DNA of 64,000 nt, taken from NCBI GenBank assembly GCA_000436975.1, contig HG000336.1:1-64000 (forward strand), read 5' to 3'. Below the pieces are notes generated by a model. That model did no database searches. It saw nothing but the letters and a program-made list of their open reading frames with translations, and was not told where the DNA came from. This DNA comes from Clostridium sp. CAG:1000. GTDB lineage: Bacteria; Bacillota_I; Bacilli_A; RF39; UBA660. Of this stretch, positions 8,465-16,926 are shown in pieces; the stretch's first letter is position 1, and every line of letters begins with the position of its first letter. The translations under genes and the position numbers were made by a program.

Positions 8465-9515
8465 ATTTTCTTCCTTTCAAATAATTAATTATATCTATTC
8501 TATTATTATTTAATTTATTATTCAATATTAAACTTTCAATTTCTTTAAAAACTTCTTTAGATTTATTAATACCAACGTATTTTCTAATAGTTATTAAATC
8601 AATATCTATATCTATGATACTATGAAGTTTCTTTAATTCCTTATAAGAGTTGTATTCCCTGCCCATATTAAGTATTCTAATAACATTATTTATAACTTCA
8701 CTTCTATAAAGCATAATATCATCAATAACTACATTATAATAATTCATTAGACTTTTAATAGAAAAAATAATATCTTTTTCATCTTTAGTAAATGGTAAAT
8801 CTGTTTCAATTTGAGCCCATACTCCATAAGAATCATATGGTTTTATAATTCTATCAAACTTAATCTTTAGATATTTAGATAAATCGTATTCTTTTACTAG
8901 ACTAAAGAATTTATTATAGTTATTACTTTCAAATATTTTAGTTAATTCTTTTTTTATGTATTCAAGTGGTACTTCATTTAAATAATGAGCTTTGTTTTTC
9001 AAAAACAATTTAATCTCATCATCAAGTTCAAAGTCAAGAGTACAACTAAATCTAATAGCTCTTATTATTCTCGTTTTATCTTCTAAAAATTTCTTTTCAG
9101 TATTCCCAACCACTCTTATAAGTCCATAATTTAAATCCCTTTTAGAATCTAATAAATCAATAAAGTTATCATCTTTATCAAGCGCGAATGTATTAATAGT
9201 AAAGTCTCTTCTTAATAAGTCTTCTTTTAAAGTATCAGCAACTTCTAATTTAATAGGCTTATTCTTTTTATATTTAAGTTCCCTTCTATAAGTTGTTATA
9301 TCATAATGATATTTACCTCTTTCTAAATGATATGAATAATATTCTTTGTTATACGTACCTTCATCACCAAATATTTTTATTAATTCTTCTATCCTAGCAT
9401 TAGTACATATATCAATATCATATGAAGACATACCAAGTAAATAGTCACGTACATAACCACCTACTATAAAGCATTCAAATCCATTTTCATTTATCTTATC
9501 TATAACATCTTTCAT
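8457..9515 (-). CDS. cca: CCA-adding tRNA nucleotidyltransferase
   Basis: The enzyme builds or repairs the 3' CCA of tRNAs. The class II nucleotidyltransferase head is clear: GGYVRDYLLG followed by SYDIDICTNA (metal-binding DxD), then the RRDFTINTFA and DLLDSKRDL motifs and the flexible-loop RIIRAIRFS. The C-terminal body is helical and divergent. I placed the start at 9515 because the eight codons upstream are non-conserved; no strong ribosome binding site settles it. The single genomic tRNA in this window already encodes CCA, so here the enzyme may act mostly in repair. Confidence 0.93.
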   Translation of the reverse strand: MKDVIDKINENGFECFIVGGYVRDYLLGMSSYDIDICTNARIEELIKIFGDEGTYNKEYYSYHLERGKYHYDITTYRRELKYKKNKPIKLEVADTLKEDLLRRDFTINTFALDKDDNFIDLLDSKRDLNYGLIRVVGNTEKKFLEDKTRIIRAIRFSCTLDFELDDEIKLFLKNKAHYLNEVPLEYIKKELTKIFESNNYNKFFSLVKEYDLSKYLKIKFDRIIKPYDSYGVWAQIETDLPFTKDEKDIIFSIKSLMNYYNVVIDDIMLYRSEVINNVIRILNMGREYNSYKELKKLHSIIDIDIDLITIRKYVGINKSKEVFKEIESLILNNKLNNNRIDIINYLKGRKYE

Positions 9516-9565
9516 ACTTATATAATAACACAAAATCAACTAAAAAGAACTATTAAATAGTTCAA

Positions 9566-9770
9566 TTTATTACCCAATTTGGAAAGAGGGAGAAATACCG
9601 ATTGCAGCAGAACCATTATCATTTTTAATAGTTCCACCATAGTTGCTAGTAGTAACTCCTATGTTTTTAGCAGTAATATTTAATAAAAAGACTACTAACT
9701 CTGTTTCTCTTTGTTCTTGATGTCTTGTTTGTAATACTTTGACAACTTCCCAACTTTGGAAAATTATTCT
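9566..9770 (-). pseudogene. DUF6273-type 3' end joined to a DinD-like remnant
   Basis: No intact gene lies between cca and the HU gene. Minus-strand translation of 9566-9724 gives an open stretch without a start: a part reading QTRHQEQ...LNITAKNIGV, which resembles the QTRRQEL...LNIAARNAGV region of the DinD remnant at 62 kb with an internal deletion, followed by GVTTSNY and then GISPSFQIG-stop, the conserved end of the DUF6273-like repeats at 39.4, 52.1 and 61.9 kb. The central WWLRSA part is missing. Bases to 9770 continue with decayed sequence. The DUF6273 end is clear; the DinD match is short and less sure. Confidence 0.6.
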
Positions 9771-9838
9771 AGAACATTATAACTTCTCTATTTACAGGTT
9801 TCACCAATTTATTTTATTACTTTTTTAGCATAATAAAA

Positions 9839-9858
9839 AAAGCCACAGATCGGGCTTT
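9839..9858 (-). terminator. terminator of the HU gene
   Basis: On the minus strand AAAGCC and GGCTTT form a stem around CGATCTGT, followed by seven T. It begins 8 bases after the HU stop codon. Confidence 0.8.
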
Positions 9859-9866
9859 CTTTATTA

Positions 9867-10139
9867 CTAGTTTAAAGCGTCTTTTAATTTGCTTCCAGCT
9901 TTAAATGATGCAACAACTTTTGCAGGAATTTTAATAGGTTCTTTAGTTAATGGATTAATACCATCTCTTGCTTCTCTTTTTTTAGCAGCAAATGTACCGA
10001 ATCCTACTAATGCAACTTTTCCTTCTTTTTTAAGTCCAGTTGTGATTCCTTCAAATGTAGCATCTAATGCTCTTTGAGCGTCAGCTTTAGTTAATCCGGC
10101 TTTAGCAGCAACGAATTCTACTAATTCAGTTTTACTCAT
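9867..10139 (-). CDS. hup: DNA-binding protein HU
   Basis: HU is the abundant nucleoid protein that bends DNA. The 90-residue product begins MSKTELVEFVAAKAGLTKAD and contains the beta-arm region GFGTFAAKKREARDGINPLT with the conserved intercalating Pro and the IPAKVVASFKAGSKLK ending. The ATG at 10139 is fixed by GGGAGG upstream; an in-frame start 9 codons earlier would swallow that site. It is monocistronic with its own promoter and terminator. Confidence 0.97.
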   Translation of the reverse strand: MSKTELVEFVAAKAGLTKADAQRALDATFEGITTGLKKEGKVALVGFGTFAAKKREARDGINPLTKEPIKIPAKVVASFKAGSKLKDALN

Positions 10140-10157
10140 TGTAATTACCTCCCATTT

Positions 10158-10191
10158 AAACATCATTTGTTTTCTTCTTGATATGATGTTT
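10158..10191 (-). promoter_or_regulatory. stem-loop in the HU leader
   Basis: A perfect 9-bp stem (AAACATCAT / ATGATGTTT) with a purine-rich 16-base loop ends a few bases before the HU ribosome binding site. It could tune translation or mRNA stability; this is inference from the structure only. Confidence 0.35.
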
Positions 10192-10199
10192 ACATATTA

Positions 10200-10227
10200 A
10201 TTGTAGCATAACTACTTGAAAAATCAA
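10200..10227 (-). promoter_or_regulatory. promoter of the HU gene
   Basis: On the minus strand TTGATT, a 16-base spacer and TACAAT precede the HU leader. Confidence 0.5.
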
Positions 10228-10260
10228 GCAAATTAAGTATTTTTTTTAGAAATTATACAT

Positions 10261-12288
10261 TTATTCTTTTTCATTATCACATTCAGGGCAAATTATACTA
10301 TCTTTCTTAGTAACTAAAAGTCCATTGCATTTAGGGCAAATCTCTCCAGTTGGTTTATCCCATAGTGCATACTTACATTTAGGAAAATTATTGCATCCAT
10401 AGAATGTTTTACCCCTACGAGTAGTTTTTTCTATTATTTTACCACCACACTTAGGGCAGTCACACACCTCAACTACTTGTTTTTCTTCTTTTTTAATATA
10501 TTTACATTCCGGATAATTTGAACAAGCAACAAACTTTCCAAACTTTCCACTCCTAATAACTAATGGGCTTCCACATTCTGGACACATCTCACCAGTTTCT
10601 TCAGGAGATACCTTTTCCATTTCTTTAAATGCTTGATTTAAAAGTGGCTCAAAATCTTTATAGAATTTATCTAACACCTTATACCATACAAGTTTACCAT
10701 CAGCAATTAAATCTAAATCATTTTCCATCTCAGCAGTATAATTTACATTTATTATTGATGAGAAAAATTCTTGTAGTTTATCTGTTACAGTTATACCAGT
10801 ATCAGTTGGATAAAACTTCTTATCTTTTATGGTTACATACTTTCTTTCTTTTAATACGCTTATTATCTTAGCATATGTACTTGGTCTACCAATACCTAGT
10901 TTTTCCATTTCAGCAATTAATTTAGCTTCTGTATATCTTGGTTTTGGTTCTGTAAAGTGTTGTGTCTTATATGTGTTAGAGCACACTAATACCTTAGATT
11001 TATAGTTTTGAAAATCAGGTAATATACTATCTGTGTTATCTTCATAATCTTTATAAACTTTTAAATATCCATCAAATACTAATACTTGACCAGTTGCTCT
11101 AAAAAGATAATTATTATTTTCTAAATCAACTGTAGTTGCTTCTACTTTAGCATCTGACATTAATGAACTTAGAGTTCTAATATATATTAAGTTATATAAT
11201 TTATACTCTTCGGGTTTTAAATATTTTTTAATAGACTGTGGTGTTCTTTTAATACTTGTAGGCCTTATAGCTTCATGAGCATCTTGTACATTGTCTTTTT
11301 TCTTAGTACTTTTAGTATACCCTACATATTCTTTACCATAATTATCAGTTATATATTTTTTAGTTTCGTTTACAAATAAATCAGATAGTCTAATAGAGTC
11401 AGTTCTCATATATGAAATTAAACCTACTGTTTCATTTTCTAAAGTAATTCCTTCGTATAACTTTTGTGCTATAGACATTGTTTTAGAGGCAGGATAACCT
11501 AGTTTAGTAGATGCCATTTGAGTAAGAGTACTAGTTGTAAATGGAAGTTTACTTTGTTTATTCTTAAGTTTTTTATCTACTGAAACAATATTATATGCAT
11601 TAGATAAACTATTTAATATATCATCTGCTTCTTTAGATGATTTTATTTCAATATCTTCACCTTTATATTTTTTTAAGTCAGCTTTAAAATCCTTAAAGTC
11701 AGCTGTTATAGTATAATATTCTTCTTTTACAAAAGATAATATTTCTCTTTCTCTATCAACAATAAGTTTTAAAGCAACACTTTGTACTCTACCTGCACTA
11801 CTTCCTTCAGTTTTACTTCTCATAAGTTTACTTAATCTAAATCCAATTATTCTATCTAATATTCTTCTTGATTCTTGACTATGTACAAGTTCTGTATCAA
11901 TATTTCTAGGATGTTTAAATGCCTCTTTAATCGCAGGCTCAGTTATTTCATTAAAAACTACTCTTCCATACTTACCATCTTTAAGATTTAATGCTTCTTT
12001 TAAATGCCAACTAATAGCTTCTCCTTCTCTATCAGGGTCTGTTGCTAAAATAACATTATCACTATTTTTAGCCTCTTTCTTAAGTTCATTTAATAATTTA
12101 GTCTTACCCTTCATAGTAATATAATTTGGCTTAAAATTATCCTCTAAATCAACTCCTAAACCATATTTACCAGTTGTTGATAAATCACGAACATGTCCCT
12201 TACTAGATAATACTTTATAATCATGTCCTAAATATTTTTCAATAGTTTTACTTTTACTAGGACTCTCTACTATAACTAAATTTTTCAT
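10261..12288 (-). CDS. topA: DNA topoisomerase I
   Basis: TopA relaxes negative supercoils through a transient 5'-phosphotyrosine. The Toprim domain begins VIVESPSKSKTIEKYLG; acidic ATDPDREGEAI follows; the active-site Tyr lies in GLISYMRTDS. The C-terminus carries three zinc-ribbon modules: two with full CPxC...C-x4-5-C patterns (CPECGSP...CSNYPEC and CPKCGGK...CNNFPKC) and a short third one (CPKCNG...CPEC). I use the ATG at 12288, preceded by GAGGATATT, and not the upstream in-frame codon, since the family starts with K-N-L-V-I-V-E-S. Confidence 0.97.
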   Translation of the reverse strand: MKNLVIVESPSKSKTIEKYLGHDYKVLSSKGHVRDLSTTGKYGLGVDLEDNFKPNYITMKGKTKLLNELKKEAKNSDNVILATDPDREGEAISWHLKEALNLKDGKYGRVVFNEITEPAIKEAFKHPRNIDTELVHSQESRRILDRIIGFRLSKLMRSKTEGSSAGRVQSVALKLIVDREREILSFVKEEYYTITADFKDFKADLKKYKGEDIEIKSSKEADDILNSLSNAYNIVSVDKKLKNKQSKLPFTTSTLTQMASTKLGYPASKTMSIAQKLYEGITLENETVGLISYMRTDSIRLSDLFVNETKKYITDNYGKEYVGYTKSTKKKDNVQDAHEAIRPTSIKRTPQSIKKYLKPEEYKLYNLIYIRTLSSLMSDAKVEATTVDLENNNYLFRATGQVLVFDGYLKVYKDYEDNTDSILPDFQNYKSKVLVCSNTYKTQHFTEPKPRYTEAKLIAEMEKLGIGRPSTYAKIISVLKERKYVTIKDKKFYPTDTGITVTDKLQEFFSSIINVNYTAEMENDLDLIADGKLVWYKVLDKFYKDFEPLLNQAFKEMEKVSPEETGEMCPECGSPLVIRSGKFGKFVACSNYPECKYIKKEEKQVVEVCDCPKCGGKIIEKTTRRGKTFYGCNNFPKCKYALWDKPTGEICPKCNGLLVTKKDSIICPECDNEKE

Positions 12289-12420
12289 AATATCCTCTTT
12301 CTTCTTCACACAAATAATATTATATTGTATTATTTTTTTTGTCAAGATTTTTTACCTCCTATTATTATAATATACCACAAAAATGAAAAACACTTCAAAA
12401 AAATAAAATTTCATAAAAAA

Positions 12421-12440
12421 AGAGTTCTTATTTGAACTCT
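12421..12440 (-). terminator. terminator of the cotY-like gene
   Basis: AGAGTTC and GAACTCT form a 7-bp stem with a 6-base loop. On the minus strand a run of seven T follows. The stem overlaps the last codon. Confidence 0.8.
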
Positions 12441-12864
12441 ATACACATTCTACAAATGTATCATTTAAACATCTTATACTACATAAACAATTACAATCCA
12501 TAGTGAACAAAGAATCAGTTGACACATAAGGATATAATGAAGTACTATCAGGATTTGTAGTTAATACTCTAAAAGTACAACAACATCCATCAACTTTTTC
12601 TACTCTAAATACTGTACTAGTAGTAGTTTCAGTATCACTTCTACTTATTGGCATAGCCCATGGTGTACCATTGCTTGAACAAGTGTATAATTGAATTGGA
12701 CGAGTATTACATATTACACAGTTAGTCCCACCACCTAATGCAGGTCTATCGCAAGTAAGTAAACATCCATCTGGACAAGCATTTGATTGTAATACGTTTA
12801 TTACTTGTAATATTTCCATAATACAGTTATCACAAGTACTACAGTTATTCTCTTTATTACACAT
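12439..12864 (-). CDS. CotY/CotZ-family spore coat protein
   Basis: CotY and CotZ form the cysteine-linked outer layer (crust) of Bacillus spores. This 141-residue protein is very rich in cysteine and follows the family order: CDNCIMEILQVI near the start, ACPDGC, a variable middle, then VFRVEKVDGCCCTFRVL and FTMDCNCLCSIRCL, matching the FFRVEKLCDCCATL and CFCAIQCL blocks of CotY. The start at 12864 is preceded by AAAGGAG at good spacing. The gene is alone, with a terminator behind and a sigma-K-like promoter in front, which supports mother-cell expression. Family membership rests on my recognition of these motifs. Confidence 0.85.
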   Translation of the reverse strand: MCNKENNCSTCDNCIMEILQVINVLQSNACPDGCLLTCDRPALGGGTNCVICNTRPIQLYTCSSNGTPWAMPISRSDTETTTSTVFRVEKVDGCCCTFRVLTTNPDSTSLYPYVSTDSLFTMDCNCLCSIRCLNDTFVECV

Positions 12865-12894
12865 ATAATCCACTCCTTTATTTCTATTCATTAA

Positions 12895-12921
12895 TAAGTT
12901 ATGAAATTAAAGAGATTTTGT
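12895..12921 (-). promoter_or_regulatory. sigma-K-like promoter of the cotY-like gene
   Basis: On the minus strand an AC (12920-12921) is followed by exactly 16 bases and CATAACTTA (12895-12903), which fits the AC-N16-CATANNNTA form of late mother-cell sigma-K promoters. It would give a leader of about 25 bases before the start at 12864. Confidence 0.55.
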
Positions 12922-13314
12922 TTACATATTTTTCCCAATTTAAGAGAACTATTTAATTGTTAAGAATAGTCTTTATCATAATTAATCTAAAAATTAATTT
13001 GTTCTATCATAGAAACTATATCTTCTATTTTATATTCTTAATTTATAATCTATATTTATTTTATCAATATAACCCAGTTAGCATTATAGCAAAACAACTA
13101 TTTTTAGTTTGTTATATTAATATTAGAATTCAATATCTATTTTTCAACAAAAGTATTTTATCTTTACTATATTTTGATTTAATATATGTTTAATTATTAT
13201 ATATATTACTGTTATTTGACTCTTCTATATAATAATCTAAAGTTAGAAGCAATCTCCTGTGATGTTTCTTTTTAATAGCTAACTTTATTTTTATCTATAA
13301 TATAATTTAGTGAA
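12922..13314. other. A/T-rich gap with no recognised gene
   Basis: About 390 bases between the cotY-like promoter and the DUF1016 remnant contain only stop-ridden frames. A 78-codon plus-strand frame (12957-13193) has no ribosome binding site and a composition of mainly Ile/Leu/Tyr/Phe, as random A/T-rich DNA gives. Minus-strand bases near 13200-13310 show short broken peptides that may be further debris of the remnant next door. Confidence 0.5.
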
Positions 13315-13786
13315 TTATTCCATCAAAATATATTTTCTTTCAATTATTCTACTATCACTACAATATTCGATTATATATTTATTTTCTCTTTTGCAAAGAA
13401 TTATTCCAATAGTTTTATTTTGATTAAACTTTCTTAAATGCATATCTATATAATTCATATATATTTGTATTTGTCCTGAGTGATAAAAGTTCAACATAAT
13501 GATTGTATGATAATTTTGGCGACAGTGTCGCCAATTTTTGAATGAGTAAATAAAATTTTTTCATCTTGTTTAAATAAGAAACATCATACTTATTATTCAG
13601 TTCTTGACTTAGTCTTATCGAATAATCTTTAAGTATACTTTTTCCATAATGTTTCCCAGCTTCACTAAGCATTTTACCAACATTATAATAAGTATTTAAA
13701 TCACTTCTATTTTTACTATAATCTTTTGCTTTTTTAGTTATCTCATTATTTATTAATTCTTTTTTGATTTTATTATAATAGTTCAT
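13315..13786 (-). pseudogene. DUF1016 (YhcG-type PD-(D/E)xK nuclease) gene with internal deletion
   Basis: The 5' part (13424-13786) begins MNYYNKIKKELINNE and follows the DUF1016 N-terminal domain through KDYSKNRSDLNTYYNVGKML, LATLSPKLSYNHYVELLSL. There it jumps directly, and out of frame, to the nuclease C-terminus (13315-about 13480: IYMNYIDMHLRKF...NKTIGIILCKRENKYIIEYCSD). The middle of the protein, including the catalytic LLLYHIKY...VVVELK core seen in the other copy at 62.8 kb, is missing. Ribosome binding site TAGGAGG remains intact. The gene is therefore dead. The family is often linked to restriction-modification loci and mobile islands. Confidence 0.85.
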
Positions 13787-13859
13787 TTATTTTCCTCCTA
13801 TTATAATAATTAGTCATAAAAAGAAAAAACACTTCTTTTTTTAAAAAAATATAAAAAAA

Positions 13860-13878
13860 AGAACTAATTACTAGTTCT
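13860..13878 (-). terminator. terminator of the rplU-prp-rpmA operon
   Basis: AGAACTA / TAGTTCT form a 7-bp stem that includes the rpmA stop codon; eight T follow on the minus strand. Confidence 0.8.
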
Positions 13879-14155
13879 CATAAACACTAACTTGTTTTTT
13901 ATCTTTTCCTTTTCTTTCATACTTAACTATACCGTTAACTTTAGCATATAAAGTATGATCTTTACCCATTCCAGTATTTGTTCCAGGATAGATTTTAGTT
14001 CCTCTTTGACGATAAATGATAGCTCCAGCTTTAGCAGTTTGACCATCGCTAAGTTTAGCACCTAGTCTACGACCAGCAGAATCTCTACCATTCTTTGTAG
14101 AACCTACACCTTTTTTAGATGCGAATAATTGTATATTTAAATTCATTTTAATCAT
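13871..14155 (-). CDS. rpmA: 50S ribosomal protein L27 (with cleavable N-terminus)
   Basis: L27 reaches toward the peptidyl-transferase centre. The mature part starts ASKKGVGSTKNGRDSAGRRLG and is highly conserved. Before it stands MIKMNLNIQLF, the hydrophobic pre-sequence found in Firmicutes L27, normally removed after the last Phe by the Prp cysteine protease. The prp gene overlaps the start of rpmA by 8 bases, matching that role. GGAGGAAGACC precedes the first ATG, supporting the start at 14155. Confidence 0.97.
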   Translation of the reverse strand: MIKMNLNIQLFASKKGVGSTKNGRDSAGRRLGAKLSDGQTAKAGAIIYRQRGTKIYPGTNTGMGKDHTLYAKVNGIVKYERKGKDKKQVSVYEN

Positions 14156-14462
14156 GGTCTTCCTCCTTAATATTAATATTTTTATTATAATTGTCTCTTA
14201 GTTCATAAATCATATTAACTAAGTTATTAAGTAAGTTATTAGTTATATTATCTTTCTTAATATTAATAATTTTTAAATCATTATTATCAGTATAACTAAT
14301 AGCATTTTGGTCAAATGTAAGTATTGCATTAATAGTAGTAATAATCATTGTACTAAAAGAAGCACAAACTATGTCTTTACCATAATCATCATACATTGCG
14401 TGACCTTTGCAATGAATACTTTGTATTACATTGTCTTTTTTACTTATTCTTACTTTAATCAT
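14148..14462 (-). CDS. prp: Prp ribosomal-processing cysteine protease (YsxB)
   Basis: Prp cleaves the N-terminal extension of L27. The 104-residue protein has the family catalytic pair: His in CKGHAMYDDYG and Cys in GKDIVCASFS, followed by a mainly helical C-terminal half that is divergent. The ATG overlaps the rplU stop (TAATG), and its end overlaps the rpmA start, so the three genes are translationally coupled in the usual rplU-prp-rpmA order. Confidence 0.93.
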   Translation of the reverse strand: MIKVRISKKDNVIQSIHCKGHAMYDDYGKDIVCASFSTMIITTINAILTFDQNAISYTDNNDLKIINIKKDNITNNLLNNLVNMIYELRDNYNKNINIKEEDHD

Positions 14463-14761
14463 TATTTATTAATAGACTTGATAAGAATCTTAGTATAAGG
14501 TTGTCTATGTCCTTGAGTTTTTCTATATTTTTTCTTTGGTTTGTATTTAAACACAAGAACTTTCTTTTGTTTACCATGTTTTAATACCTTAGCAACTACT
14601 TTAGCACCCTTAACAGTTGGAGTTCCTACTTTGCCATCTACATATAAAACTTCATCAAAAACAACTTCGCTACCTTCTTCATTTTCTAACTTTTCAATAT
14701 ATAATTCTTGTCCTTCTTCAACCATATATTGTTTTCCACCAGTTACAAATATTGCTTTCAT
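14462..14761 (-). CDS. rplU: 50S ribosomal protein L21
   Basis: L21 binds 23S rRNA in the large subunit. The 99-residue protein begins MKAIFVTGGKQYMVEEGQEL and ends with the basic KYKPKKKYRKTQGHRQPYTKILI signature. AAGGAGG precedes the ATG. It is first gene of rplU-prp-rpmA and is preceded by a structured leader. Confidence 0.98.
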   Translation of the reverse strand: MKAIFVTGGKQYMVEEGQELYIEKLENEEGSEVVFDEVLYVDGKVGTPTVKGAKVVAKVLKHGKQKKVLVFKYKPKKKYRKTQGHRQPYTKILIKSINK

Positions 14762-14870
14762 ATTTTTCCTCCTTCAATAAGACTCGCTCTTGAGGTAAGA
14801 ATATTCTTTTTATTAAACCTCTTCAATGCGGTTGTAGAGAAAGATTTCTACAAACATCAGTATTTTAGCA
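14762..14870 (-). ncRNA. candidate L21 (rplU) leader RNA
   Basis: The leader of rplU folds into at least two hairpins on the minus strand: one from TTGTAGA...TCTACAA (about 14837-14857) and one from GAGGT...ACCTC (about 14793-14822), just upstream of the ribosome binding site. Firmicutes rplU operons usually carry an autoregulatory L21 leader here. I could not run the Rfam model, so the identity is inferred from position and hairpins. Confidence 0.5.
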
Positions 14871-14873
14871 TAT

Positions 14874-15608
14874 TTAATCGTTTCTGTCAAATAATTTAGA
14901 TAAATATTTTCTCTCAGTTACACCATTTATAATGTGATAATGGTCTCTTTTAAATTTATTAGGATTATTTATCCTTTTTATTTTTTTAAAACTATAATTA
15001 TTTTTATATCTTTCAAATAAAAAAGTCATATATTTATTATCAATATTATTTATTTCTAATATGATTTCTTTCAATAAAAATACAAATAGTAAAATAGATA
15101 ATATTGTTCTTTTATACATTATAAATAACGCTAAAAATAATATTGAAATGATGAGTGTTAATTTATTTGATAACTTATATGGAAATATTTTATCTAACAA
15201 TATATTTAAAAGTCTTCCCCCATCAAGAGGAAGTATTGGTAAAAAGTTAAATGATATTAATATTATATTTATTCTTTTAATAATATTAAAAACATTATCT
15301 GTCATTAAATTATTATTATGAATAATTACTACTAAAAAATAAAACAATAATTGAAACGTTATTCCTCCAAGTAAACTAATTAATTCCTTATTAGTATTTA
15401 AATTTAAATCACTATCATAAATAGTTAACCCTCCGAATGGATAAATTATTATTTTATTTGCCTTTATATTTATAAGATTACTTATAAAGAAATGGCCAAA
15501 TTCATGTATAAATATTATAAGCAATAATATATAGATATATTGAAAATAACCTGATAAAAAAGATATAAGCATGGTTATATATGTTATATTATGTATTTCA
15601 ATCTTCAT
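14874..15608 (-). CDS. spoIVFB: SpoIVFB-like intramembrane metalloprotease (site-2 protease, M50)
   Basis: SpoIVFB cleaves pro-sigma-K in the mother-cell membrane around the forespore. The 244-residue protein is polytopic; HEFGH at residues 35-39 supplies the zinc-binding His pair and Glu, and LPLDGGRLL near residue 128 supplies the third ligand Asp. The hydrophilic C-terminal tail would correspond to the regulatory domain. It overlaps the spoIVFA-like gene upstream and lies just before rplU, reproducing the Bacillus spoIVFA-spoIVFB-rplU order. That synteny favours SpoIVFB over a generic M50 protease. Confidence 0.88.
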   Translation of the reverse strand: MKIEIHNITYITMLISFLSGYFQYIYILLLIIFIHEFGHFFISNLINIKANKIIIYPFGGLTIYDSDLNLNTNKELISLLGGITFQLLFYFLVVIIHNNNLMTDNVFNIIKRINIILISFNFLPILPLDGGRLLNILLDKIFPYKLSNKLTLIISILFLALFIMYKRTILSILLFVFLLKEIILEINNIDNKYMTFLFERYKNNYSFKKIKRINNPNKFKRDHYHIINGVTERKYLSKLFDRND

Positions 15609-16176
15609 TTAAATTAACAGGTTTATTATCTTTTAAAAGTACATAATAATATTCATTGGTAAGAGATGACCCTATTTTACTACCACTTTCAATATAATCA
15701 TATAATTTAACTTCTTCTTTTATATTACCATACCAAGCATAATATCCATTACTTTGTTGTATTATAACAGTATTATTATATCCATCTTTATTACCGATAT
15801 ATGTCACTATACCACTATCTTTAATATTAACACTAGCTCCTTTATTAACTATATATTTAATACCATCTTTATATTTTTCTTTTCTATTATTTTCTTCTTT
15901 AACAACTGGTAGAGTGTTATTCGAGGTTTTAAAAACATTTGTTACTTTATTAGAAAGTTTATTAACAAAACTAAAATCTATTGTACTATTAAGTACTTTA
16001 TCAACAATAAATGATTTAAACTTTGGACTCGTATTACTAAAAGTAATAACAATCATAGTAAAAATAACTATAGTAAATAATTTAGATAATATTTTTTTAA
16101 ATATATTATTTGCTTTAGAATCTTTTTTATTTTTATATTCTTCATATGTCATATTAAATATTATGTTTTGTAACAT
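15598..16176 (-). CDS. spoIVFA: SpoIVFA-like regulator with degenerate M23/LytM domain
   Basis: SpoIVFA holds SpoIVFB inactive until signalled. The 192-residue protein has a short cytoplasmic start, one membrane helix (about residues 31-50), a linker, and a C-terminal LytM-like beta domain (GIVTYIGNKDGYNNTVIIQQSNGYYAWYGNI...). The zinc-ligand histidines of active M23 peptidases are absent, as in SpoIVFA. Identification relies mainly on architecture and position before spoIVFB. The ATG overlaps the radC stop (TAATG) and the end overlaps spoIVFB. Confidence 0.75.
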   Translation of the reverse strand: MLQNIIFNMTYEEYKNKKDSKANNIFKKILSKLFTIVIFTMIVITFSNTSPKFKSFIVDKVLNSTIDFSFVNKLSNKVTNVFKTSNNTLPVVKEENNRKEKYKDGIKYIVNKGASVNIKDSGIVTYIGNKDGYNNTVIIQQSNGYYAWYGNIKEEVKLYDYIESGSKIGSSLTNEYYYVLLKDNKPVNLNED

Positions 16177-16874
16177 TAATTATTCAAGTTTTCATAAAAA
16201 CTATAATAAGATTCATTGCCAAACACAATATGATCTACTACTGGGATAGCCATTATTTTACCGAGTTCAAATAAACTTTTGGTAATCTCAATATCCTGAT
16301 GACTAGGAGTTGGATCCCCAGATGGATGATTATGCATCACAATTATTGAATATGCACTTTCTAATACAGCATATTTAAATACTTCTCTTGGATGTACACA
16401 CGAGGTATTTATTGTGCCTTTAAATAATAATTTATAACTTATTAGTTTAGATTTAGAATCTAAATATATAGCATAAAAATATTCTTGTTTTTCATCCTGA
16501 AACACATGTTTAAAGTAATCAAATATAACTTTAGAATTATTTAATTTAACACTATTTACATCACTCATATTCATTCTTTTAGATAATTCTACTATAGATA
16601 ATAACTCAATAGCTTTTACTTGCCCAATGCCTTTAATTTTAGTTAAAGTGCTAATAGTAGCACTTCTTAACTTCTCAATACCTCCTAGTTCATTTAATAA
16701 TATAAGAGCAAGTCTTTTAACAGAATATTCTCGAGTACCAGTTTTAAGTATTATTGAAAGTAATTCCTCATTAGATAAATTCTCCACTCCATACTTAATG
16801 AACCTTTCTCTAGGCCTTTCTTCTTTAATTATATTTTTAATCTTCATATCTTCCATATTATTATAATAAGCCAT
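16176..16874 (-). CDS. radC: RadC-family MPN(JAMM) protein
   Basis: RadC proteins are conserved near cell-shape and sporulation genes; their biochemical role is uncertain. The protein has an N-terminal helix-hairpin-helix region (LTKIKGIGQVKAIELL) and the C-terminal JAMM motif HNHPSGDPTPSHQD with both zinc His and the Asp. I place the start at the ATG at 16874; a GTG five codons upstream is possible. Overlap with spoIVFA suggests coupling. Confidence 0.92.
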   Translation of the reverse strand: MAYYNNMEDMKIKNIIKEERPRERFIKYGVENLSNEELLSIILKTGTREYSVKRLALILLNELGGIEKLRSATISTLTKIKGIGQVKAIELLSIVELSKRMNMSDVNSVKLNNSKVIFDYFKHVFQDEKQEYFYAIYLDSKSKLISYKLLFKGTINTSCVHPREVFKYAVLESAYSIIVMHNHPSGDPTPSHQDIEITKSLFELGKIMAIPVVDHIVFGNESYYSFYENLNN

Positions 16875-16904
16875 AATTTTTAAAAACACTTCTTTTTAAA
16901 TAAA

Positions 16905-16926
16905 AAAGATAAATTAAATTATCTTT
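16905..16926 (-). terminator. terminator of ylbL
   Basis: AAAGATAA / TTATCTTT form an 8-bp stem that contains the end of the ylbL coding region, followed on the minus strand by TTTTTTATTT. Confidence 0.65.

Noticed and set aside
10629..10871. Open frame of 80 codons on the plus strand inside topA
   Set aside because: It is antisense to the conserved topA sequence and has no ribosome binding site.
12957..13193. Open frame of 78 codons, rich in Ile/Leu/Phe/Tyr
   Set aside because: Its composition is what A/T-rich DNA gives by chance, with no ribosome binding site or recognisable domain.
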